From assembly GCF_001591505.1 (NCBI RefSeq), contig NZ_BCVA01000003.1, forward strand, positions 1-64,000: DNA of 64,000 nt. Reading direction: 5' to 3'. Both the position numbers and the translations under genes were made by a program. Within the stretch, counting starts at the first letter, position 1, and the number at the start of each line of letters is the position of its first letter. Source of the DNA: Neobacillus niacini NBRC 15566. GTDB taxonomy: Bacteria > Bacillota > Bacilli > Bacillales > Cytobacillaceae. The notes beneath the pieces were generated by a model that saw only the letters and a list, made by a program, of their open reading frames with translations, ran no database searches and was not told the DNA's origin. This document shows positions 1 to 8,133 of the stretch, piece after piece.

Positions 1-8
1 AAACCAGC

Positions 9-35
9 AGATAACCTAATTGGGTTGTCTTTTTT
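9..35 (+). terminator. Intrinsic terminator of an upstream gene
   Basis: An 8-bp stem (AGATAACC paired with GGTTGTCT, one G-T wobble) is followed directly by a run of T. The gene it serves lies before the window. Confidence 0.7.
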
Positions 36-200
36 GTGTGTTCAAAGAACACCGTCGTTTTCTAAAATTTATCAGACTAAAAGGCGGTTTTGCTTTAAAT
101 AATGTGTATTTTTATATAGCTAAAATCCAATACTATAAATGATATTCTTGTAATATCGCGTTTCAGAGTATCCCAATCCTAACTATTGAGGTGATTCATT

Positions 201-353
201 GTGAGTACTCAAGATCATTTGGATCCACATTCTCAAAAGTTCTTCAATAATTGGACCAGGCCTAAGCGTGCTAGTTCTCAGGTAAATGGACACACAAAAA
301 TGTCTCAGCATAATATTATCACGAGATCAAACGCAAAGGCTCATAGGTGGTAA
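201..353 (+). CDS. Small 50-aa protein, tentatively YpzG-like
   Basis: This 50-residue ORF starts with GTG at 201, eight bases after a strong GAGGTGAT ribosome binding site, and is followed at once by its own terminator, so it is a genuine monocistronic gene. The product is hydrophilic and basic, with a central PKRASSQVNGHTKMSQ segment. From memory this resembles the small YpzG-like proteins of Bacillus, which have a QVNG core, but I cannot confirm that by search. There are no signal peptide, membrane segment or cysteines. Function unknown. Confidence 0.75.
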   Translation: MSTQDHLDPHSQKFFNNWTRPKRASSQVNGHTKMSQHNIITRSNAKAHRW

Positions 354-370
354 AGGATACATCTGAGTAA

Positions 371-409
371 AAAGAAAGAAGACGAAATTTAGTCTTCTTT
401 CTTTTTTTA
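371..409 (+). terminator. Intrinsic terminator of the 50-aa gene
   Basis: A 13-bp stem (AAAGAAAGAAGAC and its complement) with a 7-base loop is followed by seven T residues. Confidence 0.85.
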
Positions 410-572
410 TATGTAAGGAACCTTTTGATGGTAAAAAAAGTATATATCAGTAAAATATTTCAAGTGTAAATACATAAATACGAATAATATTTTCTATAGT
501 TTTTTATGAATATCAATAAAATACAAGTCCGAAAAAATCGTAAATTTTTTATAAAAAAGCTTTAAATCAACA

Positions 573-586
573 AGAAAGCGCTTTAA
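573..586 (+). promoter_or_regulatory. Candidate CcpA (cre) site
   Basis: The palindrome AGAAAGCGCTTTAA agrees with the core of the cre consensus (TGWAANCGNTNWCA) except at the outer bases. It lies about 180 bp before the transporter start, which fits carbon control of branched-chain amino acid uptake. Prediction from sequence only. Confidence 0.4.
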
Positions 587-729
587 TTATTATAAAAAAT
601 AAAAAGTTCTGAAATATTGAAATAATATACTAGACTAACAATGAAAAAAGTACTACAATAACTAATGTTAATTAATTTAGCCTATAAACAAATCTCATGG
701 GGGCAAGAAAGATACTAACCTACGAATCT

Positions 730-744
730 TAGTATCTGAAAATT
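730..744 (+). promoter_or_regulatory. Candidate CodY box before the liv operon
   Basis: TAGTATCTGAAAATT differs from the CodY consensus AATTTTCWGAAAATT at three of fifteen positions and carries a perfect right half. It lies between the putative promoter and the ribosome binding site, where bound CodY would act as a block. CodY senses branched-chain amino acids, which makes this placement biologically sensible. Confidence 0.5.
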
Positions 745-765
745 CAATCAAAGGGGGAAAACACC

Positions 766-1947
766 ATGAAAAAGAAACTAGCAAGCGTGTTTATGGCTTC
801 TACCATCTTTGCAGGAGTATTGGCAGGATGTGCAGGAGGAGCGAAAGAAAGTTCAGAAGGCGGCAATTCAGATACCATTAAATTGGGTGTGAATTTAGAG
901 CTTTCAGGGAACGTTGCATCATATGGTGAATCAATGGCAAAAGGAATTGAAATGGCTGTTGAAGAAATCAATAAAAATGGCGGCGTTGACGGTAAAAAGT
1001 TTGATGTTGTTAAAGTTGATAATAAATCAGAAGCAGCAGAGGCTACAAACGGTATTATTAAGTTAACAAGCCAAGACAAGGTAACGGCTGTTATTGGAGC
1101 AGCAACTAGCGGTAATACAGTAGCTCAAGCGCAAATTGCCAATGATACGAAAACAGTTCTAATTGCTCCAGGCGGAACAAGCCCAACTGTTACGGTAGAT
1201 GAAAAAGGTAAAGTAAGAGAATTCGTTTTCCGTACTTCTTTCATTGATCCTTTCCAAGGTACAGTAGCAGCAAACTTTGCCTTAGATACATTAAAAATTA
1301 AAGACGCAGCGATTTTCGCTGATAACTCAAGTGATTATGCTAAAGGCCTATCTAACGCCTTCATCGAAACCTTTGAAGCAGCCGGAGGTAAAATTGTTGC
1401 GGAAGAAGCATATGTAGCAAAGGATACAGATTTCCGTGCAACATTAACTAGAATCAAGGCGAAAAATCCTTCATTCATTTTTATTCCTGGTTATTATGAA
1501 GAAGTTGGATTAATTGTTAAGCAAGCTCGTGAGTTAGGCATCGATGTTCCATTAGTTGGTGCTGATGGCTGGGATTCGCCTAAGTTGGTTGATTTAGCGG
1601 GAGCAGAAGCATTAAATAATACGTATCTAATCAACCATTACTCATCTGAAGATCCAGACGAAAAAGTTCAAAAGTTTGTTACAGCATTTAAAGAAAAGAA
1701 CAATGATGAAGCACCTAATGCCTTTAATGCTCTAGGCTATGACACGGTTTACTTTTTAGCGGATGCGGTTAAGCGTGCGGGCAGCACTGATTCAAGTAAG
1801 ATTCAGGCAGAATTGGCGAAAACAAAAGACCTAAGCCTAGTTACAGGGGTAGTAACGATTGATGAGAATCATCATCCAATTAAAACTGCTACTATTTTAG
1901 AATACAAAGATGGAAAACAAGTGTTTAACACAAAAGTAAATCCTTAA
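766..1947 (+). CDS. livK: Branched-chain amino acid ABC transporter, substrate-binding lipoprotein
   Basis: This 393-aa protein is the extracellular binding component of a HAAT-family amino acid importer. The N-terminus is a lipoprotein signal with a lipobox (LAGC, Cys22), so it is tethered to the outer face of the membrane. The rest has the type I periplasmic-binding fold of the Leu/Ile/Val family: an N-terminal KLGVNLELSG start, a GAATSG ligand-loop region and a C-terminal GYDTVYFLADAV segment. Four genes for the two permeases and two ATPases follow in the same direction, giving a complete transporter. Specificity for leucine, isoleucine and valine is inferred from family and from the CodY-like box. 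A strong hairpin separates it from the permease genes, probably leaving the binding protein in excess. Confidence 0.92.
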   Translation: MKKKLASVFMASTIFAGVLAGCAGGAKESSEGGNSDTIKLGVNLELSGNVASYGESMAKGIEMAVEEINKNGGVDGKKFDVVKVDNKSEAAEATNGIIKLTSQDKVTAVIGAATSGNTVAQAQIANDTKTVLIAPGGTSPTVTVDEKGKVREFVFRTSFIDPFQGTVAANFALDTLKIKDAAIFADNSSDYAKGLSNAFIETFEAAGGKIVAEEAYVAKDTDFRATLTRIKAKNPSFIFIPGYYEEVGLIVKQARELGIDVPLVGADGWDSPKLVDLAGAEALNNTYLINHYSSEDPDEKVQKFVTAFKEKNNDEAPNAFNALGYDTVYFLADAVKRAGSTDSSKIQAELAKTKDLSLVTGVVTIDENHHPIKTATILEYKDGKQVFNTKVNP

Positions 1948-1959
1948 AAAGTACTAGTT

Positions 1960-1994
1960 AAGTAAAATGGAAGGATTATCCTTCCATTTTACTT
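1960..1994 (+). other. Intercistronic hairpin between binding protein and livH
   Basis: A perfect 17-bp inverted repeat (left arm 1960-1976, right arm 1978-1994) lies between the two genes. No T-run follows, so it is more likely an RNA-stabilising or processing element than a full terminator. The downstream genes have no other visible promoter. Confidence 0.7.
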
Positions 1995-2034
1995 GTGTAA
2001 AGAGTTAAATCTGGAAAAAATAGGAGTGAGAACA

Positions 2035-2913
2035 GTGGAGTGGTTACAACAATTGATTAACGGAATATCACTCGGTAGCATCTATGCCTTAATCGCATTA
2101 GGCTATACCATGGTTTATGGAATCATAAAATTAATTAACTTCGCCCATGGTGATGTTTTTATGGTAGGTGCATTCGTCGGGTTTTATGCGATTAAGGGAT
2201 GGGGTCTAGGCTTCTTTCCAGCATTATTATTCTCAATGGCATTTTGTGCAGTATTTGGAGTATTAATTGAAAGAATTGCCTATAAACGTCTTCGAAACGC
2301 GACTAGAATTGCGGCCTTAATAACAGCAATTGGAATGTCGCTATTAATTGAATACGGTGTGATATACGCTCGTGGGGCACAGCCAGAGGCGTATCCTGAC
2401 AATGTATTACCAAGCACAACTTTTAACCTGTTTGGTGCTCAGATTAGCAGCCAATCTCTTTTTATTCTTGGCGTTTCTGTTGGACTTATGATTATTTTAC
2501 AATTTATCGTTCATCGTACGAAAATTGGTAAAGCTATGCGTGCCGTATCACACGATATGGACGCTGCCCGCTTAATGGGTATAAACGTAGACATGACCAT
2601 CTCCTATACATTTGCGATTGGTTCTGCATTAGCAGGGGCGGCCGGTGTTATCTTTGGTGTATATTATACGAAGATAGAACCACTAATGGGAATTATCCCT
2701 GGATTAAAGGCGTTTGTTGCCGCTGTTTTAGGTGGAATCGGAATAATACCAGGAGCAATGGTTGGCGGTCTTATCCTTGGAGTGGTCGAATCAGTGGTAA
2801 GTGCAATGGGATTCTCCCTATGGAGAGACGCAGCAGCATTTATTATCTTAATCCTAATCCTTATTTTTAGACCTTCAGGCATCTTTGGAAAAAATACGAG
2901 AGAGAAAGTGTAG
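2035..2913 (+). CDS. livH: Branched-chain amino acid ABC transporter permease LivH
   Basis: A hydrophobic 292-aa inner-membrane permease of the LivH family with about eight membrane segments and the GIKLINFAHGDVFM region typical of the family. I chose the GTG at 2035 because TAGGAGTGAG lies just before it; an in-frame upstream start at 1993 would fall inside the hairpin and lacks a ribosome binding site. It forms the membrane channel with LivM. The next gene starts 13 bp after its stop. Confidence 0.93.
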   Translation: MEWLQQLINGISLGSIYALIALGYTMVYGIIKLINFAHGDVFMVGAFVGFYAIKGWGLGFFPALLFSMAFCAVFGVLIERIAYKRLRNATRIAALITAIGMSLLIEYGVIYARGAQPEAYPDNVLPSTTFNLFGAQISSQSLFILGVSVGLMIILQFIVHRTKIGKAMRAVSHDMDAARLMGINVDMTISYTFAIGSALAGAAGVIFGVYYTKIEPLMGIIPGLKAFVAAVLGGIGIIPGAMVGGLILGVVESVVSAMGFSLWRDAAAFIILILILIFRPSGIFGKNTREKV

Positions 2914-2926
2914 GTGAGATAGACAG

Positions 2927-3865
2927 ATGAAAAAGGTTAATAAATTCTGGCTATTTCTCATTTTAGCAGTACTAATATATGGAATTGGTCAAGGCTTAAT
3001 TCAAACAGGAATATTAAATGCATTTTATAGCAACATGCTAATCCTGATGATTATTAACATCATTTTAGCAGTCAGTCTTCACTTGGTTATTGGGATTACC
3101 GGACAATTTTCGATTGGACATGCTGGATTCCTTGCAGTCGGAGCGTATGTTTCAGCGATAATTACCATGAAATTTGAACTGCCTTTCGTTCTAGCTATTA
3201 TTATTGGCGGAATTGTAGCAGCATTAGCTGGTCTACTGGTTGGTATTCCAACTTTAAGACTTCGGGGAGATTATCTGGCTATTGCTACTCTAGGATTCGG
3301 TGAAATTATCAGAATTGTGTTTTTAAATATCGAGTATGTTGGCGGCGCTGCAGGAATGATGGTTACCAATATGACTACATGGACCAGTGCATTTGTCTGT
3401 CTCATTATTACCATTTTAGTGATTGCCAATTTTACGAACTCACGGCATGGAAGAGCGTGTATTGCCATTCGGGAAAATGAAATTGCGGCAGATGCAATGG
3501 GGATTAATACAACATTTTATAAAGTTGCAGCGTTCGCGATTGGTTCCTTTTTCGCGGGAATTGCCGGCGGATTATTTTCACATAACTTTTACATTATTCA
3601 GCCAACAAACTTTGGTTTCCTAAAATCGTTTGATATTTTAATCTTTGTTGTTTTAGGCGGTCTTGGAAGTATGTCTGGTTCGGTAATTTCTGCGGTCCTT
3701 TTAACCGTAATTTCAACCTACCTGCAGCAATATCCTGAGACTCGAATGATTATTTACAGTTTAGTTTTGGTTGTTGTAATGCTATATCGTCCACAGGGCT
3801 TAATGGGTACCCGTGAAATTACAGACTTCTTTGGTAAAAAGAAAAGTGTGAAAGGAGGAAATTAA
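2927..3865 (+). CDS. livM: Branched-chain amino acid ABC transporter permease LivM
   Basis: This 312-aa permease has the LivM signature GQFSIGHAGFLAVGAY near residue 60 and about eight membrane segments. It pairs with LivH to form the transmembrane pore. TAGGTGAG precedes the ATG. The stop is directly followed by the livG start, with its ribosome binding site inside the end of this gene, so translation is probably coupled. Confidence 0.93.
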   Translation: MKKVNKFWLFLILAVLIYGIGQGLIQTGILNAFYSNMLILMIINIILAVSLHLVIGITGQFSIGHAGFLAVGAYVSAIITMKFELPFVLAIIIGGIVAALAGLLVGIPTLRLRGDYLAIATLGFGEIIRIVFLNIEYVGGAAGMMVTNMTTWTSAFVCLIITILVIANFTNSRHGRACIAIRENEIAADAMGINTTFYKVAAFAIGSFFAGIAGGLFSHNFYIIQPTNFGFLKSFDILIFVVLGGLGSMSGSVISAVLLTVISTYLQQYPETRMIIYSLVLVVVMLYRPQGLMGTREITDFFGKKKSVKGGN

Positions 3866-3866
3866 C

Positions 3867-4649
3867 ATGGGCGCTTTATTAGAAGTTAAAAATGCGGGGA
3901 TTCAGTTTGGCGGGCTTAAGGCAGTTTCAGGCTTTAATATGGAACTCAATCAAGGAGAATTGGTCGGATTGATTGGTCCGAATGGTGCCGGGAAAACCAC
4001 GAGCTTTAACCTACTGACTGGCGTATATGTCCCAACTGAAGGAGATATCTTGTTCAATGGTAAAAGACTAAATGGTCTTGCTCCATACCAAGTAACAAGA
4101 AACGGAATCAGCCGTACGTTTCAGAATATTCGTCTATTCAGTGAATTATCTGTATTAGATAATGTAAAGGTAGCTTACCATTCTTTAGCGAAGCATTCCA
4201 TTTTAAGTTCTATCTTTCGCCTTCCTTCTCATTTTTCTGAAGAAAAGGTGATGGAGGAAAAGTCATTAGAATTCTTAAAGATTTTTCAATTGGATCGTTT
4301 TAAAGATGAAAAAGCAAAGAATTTACCATATGGTCAGCAAAGAAGATTGGAAATTGCCAGAGCATTGGCGGCCAGTCCTAAACTATTACTGCTCGATGAG
4401 CCTGCTGCTGGTATGAATCCTCAGGAGACACACGAATTGATGGAATTGATCGCTTTTATCCGAAAACAATTTGATTTAACGATTCTTTTAATTGAACATG
4501 ATATGGCGCTAGTAATGGGAATTTGTGAAAGAATTTATGTACTTGATCATGGGCAGCTGATTGCAGCAGGAACCCCTGATGAGATTCGTAATCATCCAAA
4601 GGTAATCGAGGCTTATTTAGGAGAGGAGGTTACGAGTGACCATGCTTAA
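3867..4649 (+). CDS. livG: Branched-chain amino acid ABC transporter ATPase LivG
   Basis: This 260-aa cytoplasmic ATPase energises the LivHM pore. Walker A is GPNGAGKTT (residues about 37-45), the signature region is the LPYGQQRRLEIARAL variant seen in LivG proteins, Walker B is LLLLDEPAAGM, and the H-loop histidine is in LLIEHDM. The ATG follows AAAGGAGGAAATTAAC. The last 14 bases overlap the livF start. Confidence 0.95.
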   Translation: MGALLEVKNAGIQFGGLKAVSGFNMELNQGELVGLIGPNGAGKTTSFNLLTGVYVPTEGDILFNGKRLNGLAPYQVTRNGISRTFQNIRLFSELSVLDNVKVAYHSLAKHSILSSIFRLPSHFSEEKVMEEKSLEFLKIFQLDRFKDEKAKNLPYGQQRRLEIARALAASPKLLLLDEPAAGMNPQETHELMELIAFIRKQFDLTILLIEHDMALVMGICERIYVLDHGQLIAAGTPDEIRNHPKVIEAYLGEEVTSDHA

Positions 4650-5349
4650 AGTAAATGGAATTAATGTTTTTTATGGAAATATCCATGCCCTTAAAGGTGT
4701 ATCATTAGAAATTAATGAAGGGGAAATTGTTACCCTGATAGGTGCCAATGGTGCAGGTAAAAGTACTCTACTTAAGACGTTATCCGGGCTGCTTAAGCCA
4801 AAGTCTGGGACAATTGAGTACTTAGGCAGTTCAATTTCTGGCAAGGCTCCCCAGTCTATTGTGAAGACCGGAATTTCTCATGTACCAGAAGGTCGCCGTG
4901 TATTCGCCAATATGAGTGTAGAGGAAAACCTAGAACTGGGTGCTTATCTACGGAAAGATTCGAAGGAAATCCGCAAAGATATACAAAGCGTTTACGAGCT
5001 TTTCCCAAGACTAGAGGAGCGTCGAAAGCAGTTATCGGGAACCCTTTCCGGAGGAGAGCAGCAAATGCTCGCGATGGGAAGAGCGATTATGGCAAAGCCT
5101 AAGCTGCTTTTGCTCGATGAGCCTTCCATGGGATTGGCACCGTTAATGGTAAAAACGATTTTCCAAATTATCGAAAAAATCAACAAAGACGGAACAACCA
5201 TCCTTCTAGTTGAACAGAATGCGAATATGGCACTTTCCGTTGCAGACCGCGCCTATGTAATCGAAACAGGTCGGGTTGAAATCTCTGGAACAGCAGCAGA
5301 ACTGCAAGCAAGTGAAGAAATCAAAAAAGCCTACCTTGGTGGTCTCTAG
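4636..5349 (+). CDS. livF: Branched-chain amino acid ABC transporter ATPase LivF
   Basis: The second ATPase of the transporter, 237 aa. It has Walker A GANGAGKST, signature LSGGEQQMLAMGRA, Walker B LLLLDEPSMGLAP and the switch region LLVEQNA typical of LivF. The GTG at 4636 lies five bases after GAGGAGGT inside livG; an ATG two codons later is an alternative with 11-base spacing. It is the last gene of the operon and is followed by a strong terminator. Confidence 0.94.
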   Translation: MTMLKVNGINVFYGNIHALKGVSLEINEGEIVTLIGANGAGKSTLLKTLSGLLKPKSGTIEYLGSSISGKAPQSIVKTGISHVPEGRRVFANMSVEENLELGAYLRKDSKEIRKDIQSVYELFPRLEERRKQLSGTLSGGEQQMLAMGRAIMAKPKLLLLDEPSMGLAPLMVKTIFQIIEKINKDGTTILLVEQNANMALSVADRAYVIETGRVEISGTAAELQASEEIKKAYLGGL

Positions 5350-5404
5350 ATTTCCGTAGGACGCTAAAAATCTTTATATGAAAAATAAAATAGGTGTAAC
5401 TCCA

Positions 5405-5451
5405 AACTCCTTTTAATCGACTATTAAGGTAATTCGATTAAAAGGAGTTTT
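5405..5451 (+). terminator. Terminator of the liv operon, overlapping the next ribosome binding site
   Basis: A 16-bp stem (AACTCCTTTTAATCGA and its complement) with a 13-base loop ends in five T residues. The 3' arm contains AAAGGAG, which is also the only good Shine-Dalgarno for the lipoprotein gene starting at 5458. Confidence 0.85.
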
Positions 5452-5457
5452 TCATTT

Positions 5458-6138
5458 ATGGGATATAAGATAATGATAATTTTATTGGCAGGATTGTTAA
5501 GTGCTTGTGGTACTGGGAATCAAACAAATGGAAACAGTGAGGTTGTGAAGAAAGAGAACCAATTGGATAAACGAAAACAAAGTGAAATTGCTGCAAATGT
5601 TCATCCAACGATTGAAATAAAAGAAGAAAACAATTCTATCATTATCAATTACAAAGTGAAAAATATATCTGGCGGACCGCTAAAACTATCTTTTGCAAGC
5701 GGCTTACAGGCAGATTACATCGTTTATGATGAGGAAGGGAAAAAAGTAAAACAGTATTCTGATGAAGCCATGTCAACACAGGCAATCACTGAGATGACGT
5801 TTGATAATAACCAAGAAATTCAAAACTCATTTACCATATCAGACCTTTACAATGGGAGTTACAAAATTGAAGTATTTTTAACCGCAAAGGAAGAACAAGC
5901 TAAGGTTGTAATGGATGTATTGGTTGAAAAATCACTATTTACAAAGGCATCTGGCATATTCACTGGCCAAATTGATCCTCATTCGATTGAGGTAGATATT
6001 AATGGAGAAAAAGTTTCATTTCAGTTAACAGATGAAGCAATACAGCAATTGCAAACCTTAAAAGAGGGCAGTGAAACTTCATTTGTTTATACAGAACATG
6101 ACACCCAAAAGACTATTAAAACGTTTTTACTGGATTAA
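5458..6138 (+). CDS. Lipoprotein with BsuPI-type domain
   Basis: This 226-aa protein has a lipoprotein signal peptide with lipobox LSAC (Cys17). Residues about 50-160 match the BsuPI fold (PF12690), recognisable in the segments VKNISGGPLKLSFASG and YSDEAMSTQAITEMTF. BsuPI was first described as an intracellular proteinase inhibitor in B. subtilis, but secreted and lipid-anchored members are common and their targets unknown. The C-terminal 60 residues form a separate small beta-rich region. The ATG follows a Shine-Dalgarno buried in the liv terminator hairpin. The gene appears monocistronic. Confidence 0.75.
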   Translation: MGYKIMIILLAGLLSACGTGNQTNGNSEVVKKENQLDKRKQSEIAANVHPTIEIKEENNSIIINYKVKNISGGPLKLSFASGLQADYIVYDEEGKKVKQYSDEAMSTQAITEMTFDNNQEIQNSFTISDLYNGSYKIEVFLTAKEEQAKVVMDVLVEKSLFTKASGIFTGQIDPHSIEVDINGEKVSFQLTDEAIQQLQTLKEGSETSFVYTEHDTQKTIKTFLLD

Positions 6139-6223
6139 ACGATGATAAAAACTCGAAAGGTTAGTATATAACATCCAAACTTGCAGCAAAATATCATTAT
6201 GAAAATTTTAGGAGTTGGCAGGT

Positions 6224-7699
6224 TTGGGAAAAAAGGGTACACAGGTTCCAGTAAAAGAGACGTTTGAAGAAAATGTTGATTATTTAATTAAAGAATTACG
6301 GATAGGAAAAAGTTTTGATGTAATTCACCGTCCTTTGGTATGGGGAGAGCGCAAGTTTGCTATGTTCTTGATTGATGGTTTTGCAGCGGCAAATATTCTG
6401 CTCTTAATCATGAAGGAGATTGAAAAGCGTAAACCTGAGGACTTTGGTGATAATCCCATTGAAAAGCTCTTTAAAACTTTCATTCCTCATGTAGAGGTTA
6501 ATAAAACAGAAGATTTAGAAGAGGTTATCGCCCAAATTCTTGCGGGTCAAACGGCATTAGTGGCAGAGGGTGGTAAAGAGATTATCCTGATTGATTCACG
6601 TGAATATCCGATTCGATCACCTCAAGAGCCGGATATTGAGCGTGTGGTACGGGGCCCGCGTGATGGTTTTGTTGAAACGATAGTTTTTAATTTAGCATTA
6701 ATTAGAAGGCGTGTTCGTGATCGCTCTTTAATCATGGATTATGTTCAGGTTGGAGAACGATCTAAAACAGATATTGCATTAGTTTATATTGATAGTATCG
6801 TTGATATGGAACACGTAAAGATGTTAAAAGATAAGCTGGAGAATATCTCTGTTGACGGTATCTCAATGGGGGAGAAAACCATTGAAGAATTTGTCTTTGG
6901 CCGAAATTATAACCCATATCCACTTGTCCGTTATACGGAAAGAGCAGATACAAGTGCGGTTCATCTAATGGAAGGCCATGTCCTGATTGTTGTAGATGGC
7001 TCACCCAGCGTGATGATATGTCCTTCTACCTATTGGCATCATTTACAGCATGCAGAGGAATATCGCCAAAAACCCATAGTAGGTGTCTTCTTGAGATGGG
7101 CACGATTTATTGCTGTTTTGGCTTCTTTATTCCTCTTACCATTATGGTACACGTATGCTACCAATGAGCAGCTGCTATCTGACCGGTGGAAGTTTATTGG
7201 TCTAAAGGATACCGGTGAAATTGGGTTGATATGGCAATTCCTCATTGCTGAAATTGGGATTGAAATTCTCCGAATGGCAGCCATCCATACACCGAACGCC
7301 CTTGCAACTGCGCTCGGTATCGTTTCTGCTATTATTATTGGAGATGTGGCGGTACAAGTGGGTATCTTTACGCACGAGGTAGTTCTTTATGTAGCGGTTG
7401 CCGCAATCGGAACTTTTGCCACACCAAGTTATGAATTAAGTCTTGCCAACCGATTGTTCCGTGTTTTCTTTTTACTTATGGTCGCGTTACTAAAAGTACC
7501 GGGTCTAGCCATCGGAATTACCTTGTGGATTATTCTTCTTGCAAGAACGAAGAGCATGAATACTCCTTATTTGTACCCGTTCATCCCGTTTCATCCACTG
7601 GATTTTAAAATTATGCTTGCGCGAACACCAATCCCAATTAAAAATACCCGTGCCAGAATACTTAATCCACAAGATGCGACTAGACAAGCACAAAAATAA
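6224..7699 (+). CDS. GerA-family spore protein, SpoVAF-like
   Basis: This 491-aa protein belongs to the GerA A-subunit family (PF03323). The N-terminal half is hydrophilic (SFDVIHRPLV and FLIDGF segments). From about residue 290 it has several membrane helices, ending in the PYLYPFIPFHPLDF type tail of the family. Length and N-terminus resemble SpoVAF, the A-like subunit that forms a channel with FigP/YqhR-type partners, more than GerAA/GerKA, but I cannot settle this without alignment. No B or C subunit gene adjoins it, so it is an orphan A subunit. I chose TTG at 6224 because AGGAG ends nine bases before it; the in-frame TTG at 6215 abuts the Shine-Dalgarno. Confidence 0.8.
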   Translation: MGKKGTQVPVKETFEENVDYLIKELRIGKSFDVIHRPLVWGERKFAMFLIDGFAAANILLLIMKEIEKRKPEDFGDNPIEKLFKTFIPHVEVNKTEDLEEVIAQILAGQTALVAEGGKEIILIDSREYPIRSPQEPDIERVVRGPRDGFVETIVFNLALIRRRVRDRSLIMDYVQVGERSKTDIALVYIDSIVDMEHVKMLKDKLENISVDGISMGEKTIEEFVFGRNYNPYPLVRYTERADTSAVHLMEGHVLIVVDGSPSVMICPSTYWHHLQHAEEYRQKPIVGVFLRWARFIAVLASLFLLPLWYTYATNEQLLSDRWKFIGLKDTGEIGLIWQFLIAEIGIEILRMAAIHTPNALATALGIVSAIIIGDVAVQVGIFTHEVVLYVAVAAIGTFATPSYELSLANRLFRVFFLLMVALLKVPGLAIGITLWIILLARTKSMNTPYLYPFIPFHPLDFKIMLARTPIPIKNTRARILNPQDATRQAQK

Positions 7700-7733
7700 G
7701 CCTATCATCATTCGATGATAGGCTTATTTTTAT
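7695..7733 (+). terminator. Terminator between the GerA-family gene and yqhV
   Basis: A perfect 15-bp stem (AATAAGCCTATCATC and complement) with a 4-base loop is followed by TTTTT. It can also serve transcription from the opposite side. Confidence 0.85.
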
Positions 7734-7743
7734 GTAGTTTTTT

Positions 7744-8019
7744 TCAAGATGACTTTACACCTATGAAGATAAAACTTACCCCAAGTGCAATCCAGACGAA
7801 TTTCATAATCGAAATTTTTTCTACTAAGCCAAATAAACCTATGGAGGTGGTTAAAACTAATATAATAGGTCCGATAAGTGCAAGCGAAGAGTTAACCATC
7901 AGGGCTTTTTCTACCGTATTAAATTTAATCATGAGGATTGCTGCAAATATTTCAATACTTCCCGATATTAATCGTAAAAACGCCATTCCGAGTACTACTT
8001 TTTCAATAATGATAAACAT
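7744..8019 (-). CDS. yqhV: YqhV family membrane protein (DUF2619)
   Basis: A 91-aa protein with three membrane segments that matches the B. subtilis YqhV pattern, including an FLRLISGSIEIFAAILMI first helix and a VNSSLALIGPIILVL second helix. In B. subtilis yqhV sits beside the spoIIIA operon; here it stands alone between two terminators. GGAGGTCAT precedes the start on the minus strand. Function unknown. Confidence 0.85.
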   Translation of the reverse strand: MFIIIEKVVLGMAFLRLISGSIEIFAAILMIKFNTVEKALMVNSSLALIGPIILVLTTSIGLFGLVEKISIMKFVWIALGVSFIFIGVKSS

Positions 8020-8105
8020 AATGACCTCCTGGAATTACCATTTCTACTATATGTATATGATTGGTTTTTCAAGAGAAGGACAGGTTTTTCATTTTCGTTA
8101 AAATA

Positions 8106-8132
8106 GAAAAAAACACGGTGAGTACCGTGTTT
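8106..8132 (-). terminator. Terminator of the TauE/SafE gene
   Basis: A 9-bp stem (AAACACGGT and complement) with a 4-base loop is followed on the minus strand by seven T residues. Confidence 0.85.
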
Positions 8133-8133
8133 C

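Larger units (their letters stand above)
410..765 (+). promoter_or_regulatory. Leader and promoter region of the liv operon
   Basis: This 356-bp AT-rich stretch has no ORF with a ribosome binding site. It holds the cre-like and CodY-like sites listed separately and, just before the gene, a strong AAGGGGGAAA Shine-Dalgarno at 751-760. I could not fix the -35/-10 pair with confidence: TTGAAA at 617 and TACAAT at 654 are candidates but are not a well-spaced pair. Confidence 0.5.
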
